Shown piece by piece: positions 19,954 through 23,835 of a DNA stretch of 23,835 nucleotides. The first letter of the stretch is position 1; each line of letters starts with the position of its first letter. The notes below the pieces were generated by a model. It had not been told where the DNA came from, did not search any database, and saw only the letters and a program-made list of their open reading frames with translations. The position numbers and the translations under genes were made by a program. The DNA is from Suillus spraguei (lineage: Eukaryota; Basidiomycota; Agaricomycetes; Boletales; Suillaceae), in the NCBI GenBank assembly GCA_016800925.1, contig JABCPU010000851.1:1-23835 (forward strand), read 5' to 3'.

Positions 19954-19980
19954 CCGCACTCACTACCGTTGTGAGGGCGG
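19954..19980. repeat. 27-bp palindrome family, copy 7 (upstream of the ParB-like gene)
   Basis: Reads ccgcactcactac-c-gttg followed by tgagggcgg, with two mismatched arm pairs. The preceding 'taccataatatgtacc' matches 'taccataatgtgtacc' at the edge of the MITE-like element at 20036, so this copy seems to be a relic end of that element family. It lies about 255 bases upstream of the ParB-like start codon. Confidence 0.85.
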
Positions 19981-20035
19981 GTTATACATACAATTATATA
20001 TAGTATACTTGCTACATTATAATTATGGGCGTACC

Positions 20036-20301
20036 ATAATGTGTACCGCGTTCACTACTGTTTTTATATGCGGCGTATATCCACATATTGATTCATAGCA
20101 TGAGTATATCAAGCTAAGTTGATAAACCAACCAAGTAATAAAGACTTTATTTATGTATGAAGTATATACATGTATATACTTCACATAAATAAACTCTGTA
20201 ATACATGGTCGGTTTATTAACTTAGCTTGATATACTCATGCTATGAATCAATATGTGGATATACGCCGCATATAAACAGTAGTGAACGCGGTACACATTA
20301 T
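20036..20301. mobile_element. palindromic MITE-like element, full-length copy
   Basis: The two halves are near-perfect reverse complements about a centre at 20170/20171 (agtatataca/tgtatatact). The outer ends read ataatgtgtaccgcgttcac, and the 27-bp family palindrome lies at 20046-20073 and inverted at 20266-20291. The inner arms carry 'gagtatatcaagctaagtt', 'aaccaaccaagtaata' and 'tttatttatgt'. The element is about 266 bp, A/T-rich and non-coding, which fits a long-inverted-repeat MITE. No transposase is present and no unambiguous target duplication was found. Confidence 0.9.
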
Positions 20302-20337
20302 ATAGTATACTTGCTACATTATAATTATGGGCGTACC

Positions 20338-20547
20338 ATAATGTGTACCGCGTTCACTACTGTTTTATATGCGGCGTATATCCACATATTGATTCATAGC
20401 ATGAGTATATCAAGCTAAGTTAATAAACCAACCAAGTAATAAAGACTTTATTTATGTATGAAGTATATACATGTATATACTTCACATAAATAAACTCTGT
20501 AATACATGGTCGGTTTATTAACTTGGCTTGATATACTCATGCTATGA
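20338..20547. mobile_element. MITE-like element, second copy truncated on the right
   Basis: This repeats the element at 20036 at a 302-bp offset, almost base for base, including flank 'tagtatacttgctacattat' (20001 and 20303). The copy stops matching after gctatga at about 20547, so the outer ~50 bases of its right arm are missing. The duplicated flank shows that the locus was tandemly duplicated rather than hit by a second insertion. It carries another 27-bp family copy at 20348-20374. Confidence 0.9.
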
Positions 20548-20813
20548 GTATTTTCTGGTTGCTCAGTGCTCTATATGTGTTGGTTATAATATTGTATTTA
20601 GACTATTTATTACTGTTTTGTAGGGCTTAAGGTAGATTATATATGAAGGTTTTGATGACCTACTTGAATATGAAGTTGTTTTTACGGGCCTTAGGGGTAA
20701 CCAAACCACATTTTATACCTAACCCATTTACAGAAATCCTTATAATATCCGTCGATAAGGCAGGAAGGATTAAAAGTGACGGCCGAGTTATATCATTCTG
20801 ATCAGTGTGAAGT

Positions 20814-21236
20814 TTGCATGCGCTCTTGTTTCATGTCGATCCCGAGGCGGAGCAGGAAACTATTTACTTTCAACTGCCGCAGCAAGGCCTGTGCACCGGA
20901 CAGAGAGGTCAATACGAAACTCTAGAACAACCCATGACGGAAATACAAAGATACTATGCAAGAATGCCCACCAAGAGCCCCTGTTTGCAGAATGAAGACT
21001 TGGGAGTCCTGGTTCAGGACTTGCACGAGTTCTTCCAGAAGACGAAGCCTCAGGCGCAACTCCTACCGAGTCAGCAGCTGGAAGATAGAGTCGCCTCCAT
21101 TCTCGCTAGATCTACAGACGACTCCAATGACATGCCTCAGACTCCATTCGGGGATGTACTCCAGATCGGTGGAGCTCTGATCTTAAGTCTGAGGTTGACG
21201 CATTCAAATATGACTCTCCAGCCTTTTACTTGCTGA
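20814..21236 (+). CDS. hypothetical small protein or exon
   Basis: A frame of about 140 codons is open from 20814 to the stop at 21234-21236; its first ATG gives MTEIQRYYARMPTKSPCLQ, leaving about 100 residues. Composition is protein-like, with a helical, polar middle (DLGVLVQDLHEFFQ, QQLEDRVASILAR) and DMPQTPFGDVLQIGGAL. I do not recognise the family and cannot tell whether upstream exons exist. It sits between the MITE-like repeats and a broken gene, so it may itself be a remnant. Support is the uninterrupted frame and amphipathic character only. Confidence 0.4.
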   Translation: MHALLFHVDPEAEQETIYFQLPQQGLCTGQRGQYETLEQPMTEIQRYYARMPTKSPCLQNEDLGVLVQDLHEFFQKTKPQAQLLPSQQLEDRVASILARSTDDSNDMPQTPFGDVLQIGGALILSLRLTHSNMTLQPFTC

Positions 21237-21287
21237 CTAGCGCCATAAAATGATAGGCATACATACAAAGATCTAAGGCATGCTCAC

Positions 21288-22079
21288 GGTCTGAAATGAA
21301 GGTCCACCTTGACGATAGAAATGGTGGACATGCCCACTTCTGCGCATCCTTCAGGTGTCAACTTAAAGCGAAATACGACACTTGAAAAGACGGAGGGACA
21401 AGACGTAAAGTACCAGCACAACACTTTACTCAATCGCAACCGCATTTCTGAGCGCTTCGGTGACAGGGACGAGATAGAAGATAGGTCGAGTGCCAACCAT
21501 AGTGATGCACGGAATAGTCATGGCATCAAGGGGGGGGAGTGATCTGAGGATCCGTTTCTCATTGTTGTCTTGATACGCGGCAATCGCTTCTGCAATGACC
21601 TGTGGTTCTGGATAAGACCTACTGAATACGGTTTTGTCATCTTGCAAAACAAGCAAGATCATCGATCGCAGATCGAGCAGACACACATCTGTTTCGGCAA
21701 CTCACTGGTTATTGCCACAGATCCGTAGTGGGATATTATGACGTGCGGTGAGGATTAAGCCACGTTCAACGAAGCCGAGTATCTGAAGAGTTTTCTGAGC
21801 AAACGCGTCAATGAAACTTTCTTGAGTGACATTGGTAGCCAGGTCAAGATGGCCTAGATATTCGAAAACGGCGTCTGAGATATTCTCGTCATTAAGACTG
21901 GGATTAAGGAGGGATGGATCTACACCCTCCAAGAGCGTTCCATGGTTTTGACGAAAAAACTGTTCAGGCGACTGAGGCGTGACGGTGATGTTGTATGCCA
22001 TGAGATCGTTGAAAGTCCAATCACTACCAGACTTTGCAGACCGGATAAGGCGAGCACCGTCAACCATTTGCGATTGCAC
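21288..22079 (-). pseudogene. broken copy of a basidiomycete PD-(D/E)XK-like family
   Basis: Minus strand. The start MQSQMVDGARLIRSAKSGSD is followed by WTFNDLMAYNITVTPQSPEQFF, then FEYLGHLDLATNVTQESFID, ILGFVERGLILTARHNIPLR and ICGNNQ. A TGA at 21704-21702 then interrupts the frame, and the same frame resumes immediately with VAETDVCLLDLRSMILLVLQ, DDKTVFSRSYPEPQVIAEAI, MTIPCITMVGTRPIFYLVPV. A second stop follows at ~21424, and the tail reappears in another frame to ~21288 (FKLTPEGCAEVGM). I recall many Agaricomycete proteins with this order of blocks. The TDV ... DDK arrangement is compatible with a PD-(D/E)XK nuclease fold, which is inference. Two breaks make a nonfunctional copy likely, unless both are sequencing errors. 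Confidence 0.75.
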
Positions 22080-22082
22080 CTT

Positions 22083-22395
22083 TTAGGAGGGAGATCAGAG
22101 GAATATTTAGAACCCTATGATATTGATGAGCAAAACTCTCTCACCTAAGACCTAGCTGTTTCGTGTTTACTTGAGAGTTGTACAACAAGGGGCCATCAGC
22201 AAAACCGGAACCAGAGTTGTCCGGCAGCTCCCGGGAGGACTCTCACGCCACGTTGCTGACTTCACCATCGGTTGTCTTACATGACTCTGTGAATGCGTCA
22301 AATATTTTATCAAAAATTATTCGGAGACCAAGAATATTTGAGTCTTAATAAGCCGTTGCTTTATTGAGCGTCTTAAGCTTATACTATCATTACAG
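22083..22395. other. intergenic, no gene seen
   Basis: A/T-rich toward its right end, this stretch ends in a good intron 3' end (ttatactatcattacag at ~22379-22395), which may be the last part of an intron whose upstream exon is lost or unrecognised. Nothing else is visible. Confidence 0.4.
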
Positions 22396-22895
22396 GGAGC
22401 AGACTCGGAAAGAACGTCACCTCGGGAACAACAGATACGATTCAAAAGTACAATGACGTCTTCGATAGGCTTATGCAAAGCTTATGGGACCAGGTTGCTT
22501 CCGATGTAGTCATACCCGTCCATGACATAGCTATACATGTCCATGATATGGGTAAGTGTTCGAACGTCCTCGTCACTTGGCATATATTCACACCTTTTTA
22601 GAAGAAATCGGGCCTCGGCGGTATGATATTGCAGATGGCGCAGGACTAGATACCAGAAAAGAAAAAGAATGCCTTGAAGGGACGCGCACGGAAATCCTAT
22701 CCCAGATCACGGACTGGGTCAGCAGCACTGGGGACAACGTTCCAGGCGTGCTGCGGATATCTGGCCCTGCAGGCAAAGACAAATCGGCCATCGCCCTTTG
22801 GTCGGTGCTCTCTTTGTTGGTGCTCTCTTTGATTGGCGTTCAGGTTCCTGTTCGTGGACGCCAATGTCAAGAAAACACATCTCCTACTCTTGATT
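22396..22895 (+). pseudogene. NACHT/P-loop NTPase (fungal NLR-like) fragment
   Basis: The first exon, 22396-22551, encodes SRLGKNVTSGTTDTIQKYND then VFDRLMQSLWDQVASDVV. A 50-base intron (gtaagt ... tttttag) spans 22552-22601. The second exon holds DGAGLDTRKEKECLEGTRTE, ILSQITDWVSSTGDNVPGVL and RISGPAGKDKSAIALW. This is the linker and Walker A region of the NACHT NTPases expanded in basidiomycetes. The Walker A is GPAGKDKS, where the usual GxxGxGK[S/T] has Gly, so nucleotide binding would be impaired. The frame must shift between exon 1 and DGAGLD. After the P-loop the sequence contains a short duplication (ggtgctctctttg twice), the usual ATPase continuation is not found, and a stop occurs at ~22895. 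No Walker B or C-terminal repeats follow, so this is a truncated relic. Confidence 0.83.
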
Positions 22896-22975
22896 AAGGC
22901 GCGTCATTCTTGTCTGGTGTGGTCCGCTATTACGTGGCGGCCGTCAGGCCATCGCCCTTTTTAATGCAAATTAAC

Positions 22976-23394
22976 ATGAGGAGGAAATTATGCGTGTCCA
23001 AAAATGCTGGAGGGCAAACTGTAACCAGCGAGACCGCCCTTCAGCTCCCACTCACTTACTACGGTCCAAGTGTGAGTGGTTTTGTTTGCACATTCGTTTC
23101 TATGGCCGAAGAAATGTGCTTCAAGATAACTATACATTGTGTACTATACTGATGCCCTCACCTTCCAGATTTCCTCAGGCAGTGACGGCGCTTGGACCCC
23201 AAGATCGCAACGCACCTATCGTACAGCCTACTCCCAGACCAGGGGTCGAGTACATTCATGAGAGTGGCTTGCCTAGTGCTAGACGCGTTCAAGGCTACCA
23301 CCAAGGACAGTACCAGTCGTCTCAGGGCTCGTCGTCGTCGCAGCAGAGTGATTCCAGCTACCCTTATGAACCCAAAGGCAAGGGCAGGATGTGA
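22976..23394 (+). CDS. last two exons of an unrecognised Ser/Gln-rich protein
   Basis: The proposed first exon runs from an ATG at 22976 (MRRKLCVSKNAGG) through TVTSETALQLPLTYYGPS to a gtgagt donor at 23072. The intron 23072-23178 ends tttcctcag. The last exon gives AVTALGPQDRNAPIVQPTPR, PGVEYIHESGLPSARR and a Gln/Ser stretch (YHQGQYQSSQGSSSSQQ), ending YEPKGKGRM before the TGA at 23392-23394. Both exons keep phase 0. Upstream exons may have been lost or may be the neighbouring sequence. A second acceptor (ccttccag, 23168) would change the frame and give an early stop. The family is unknown to me; the tail looks disordered. Confidence 0.45.
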
Positions 23395-23835
23395 GTGCGC
23401 CAGTGCCTCAGGCCCATGATCTCGTACTTCTGCATGTGTGTGGGGTCCTCTACGCATATCCTTTATCCATTTATTTTTGGTTTCTTCTCTCAAGCTTGAT
23501 CGTAATGCGCACTTCTCCATGCCTAATGAATTTCCTTGACGTTGTTTCCTTCCTTTTTTTCAACGCTACGGCTTTCCGCTTGTTTTTCTCTTCATTCCTG
23601 CTCGATGATATGGTATTGGTCTCACTGCAATGTTTGGCGTTCACGTACTCACGACCGCATCTACTTACATTCCTGCAATTCACTATCGTCCATGCATCAA
23701 TAATCACATATTTTCTGCCTCACAAACTGTATCCCAAGTCCCCATCATTGCTCCAATATATATCTATATCCAAAGATTTTCGTGTGCCGAGGCTTCTCAA
23801 TCCCTCACCATCATTGGCAACAGAAATCGACTCGC
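23395..23835. other. 3' flank, no gene seen
   Basis: Pyrimidine-rich DNA follows the stop codon (tttatttttggtttcttctc, ttccttcctttttttcaacg). It is likely the 3' untranslated region of the preceding gene plus the start of an intergenic region. CT-rich stretches near the right end could belong to a promoter of a gene outside the window, but nothing specific supports that. Confidence 0.35.

Noticed and set aside
21686..21704. an intron explaining the TGA in the PD-(D/E)XK-like copy
   Set aside because: The only GT-AG pair there would make a 17-base intron, and the frame already continues without one.

Overview
The window looks like nuclear DNA of a filamentous basidiomycete (Agaricomycetes). 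The evidence is many short GT-AG introns (mostly 50-100 bp), a NACHT-type P-loop ATPase fragment of the kind expanded in mushrooms, and large lineage-specific proteins split into many small exons. I found no rRNA, tRNA, bacterial operon or phage signal.

Layout. (1) 1-833: one open frame of unknown function with a basic, proline-rich then acidic tail, probably cut at its 5' end by the window. (2) About 1185-8190: almost gene-free and built from unrelated repeat blocks. These are a ~73-75 bp monomer array that becomes a ~225 bp higher-order array, a ~297 bp satellite, a TATCGTA-rich simple tract, a 66-110 bp minisatellite, a ~115 bp repeat, a near-perfect 79-bp-arm hairpin, and a degenerate family of ~130 bp units. 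(3) 8.9-19.7 kb: two large multi-exon genes, both on the minus strand, tail of one towards head of the next. The upstream one (15233-19698) has 13 exons and an N-terminal ParB/sulfiredoxin-like domain, with 'NDRPEN' and 'GQHRLSAL' boxes. The downstream one (8935-13735) is a ~1400-residue protein without a recognised domain. Between them lies a fold-back element (13948-14244). (4) 19.9-20.55 kb: a palindromic MITE-like element and a truncated tandem second copy. (5) 20.8-23.4 kb: a small unrecognised frame, a broken copy of a basidiomycete family that looks PD-(D/E)XK-like, a broken NACHT ATPase fragment with an altered Walker A, and the last two exons of an unrecognised Ser/Gln-rich protein.

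The most unusual feature is a dispersed 27-bp imperfect palindrome (consensus about CCGCGYTCACWAC-N-GTTNTRARCGCGG). It is found only between 8.5 and 20.4 kb, around and inside the two large genes. Three copies lie in introns of the ParB-like gene, each 5-13 bases inside the 5' splice site; one lies in a long intron of the second gene; one perfect copy follows the second gene's stop codon; and related copies sit near the ends of the MITE-like element. This could be a mobile palindrome family tolerated in introns (introner-like). More speculatively, it could be a set of sites read by the ParB-like protein.

Both large genes are interrupted by many one-base indels, mostly single-base losses in short homopolymers, while splice sites and reading sense remain intact. 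The repeat arrays show the same kind of one-base difference between neighbouring copies. This suggests uncorrected long-read sequencing errors at least as strongly as gene decay, so 'pseudogene' should not be assumed for the two large genes.
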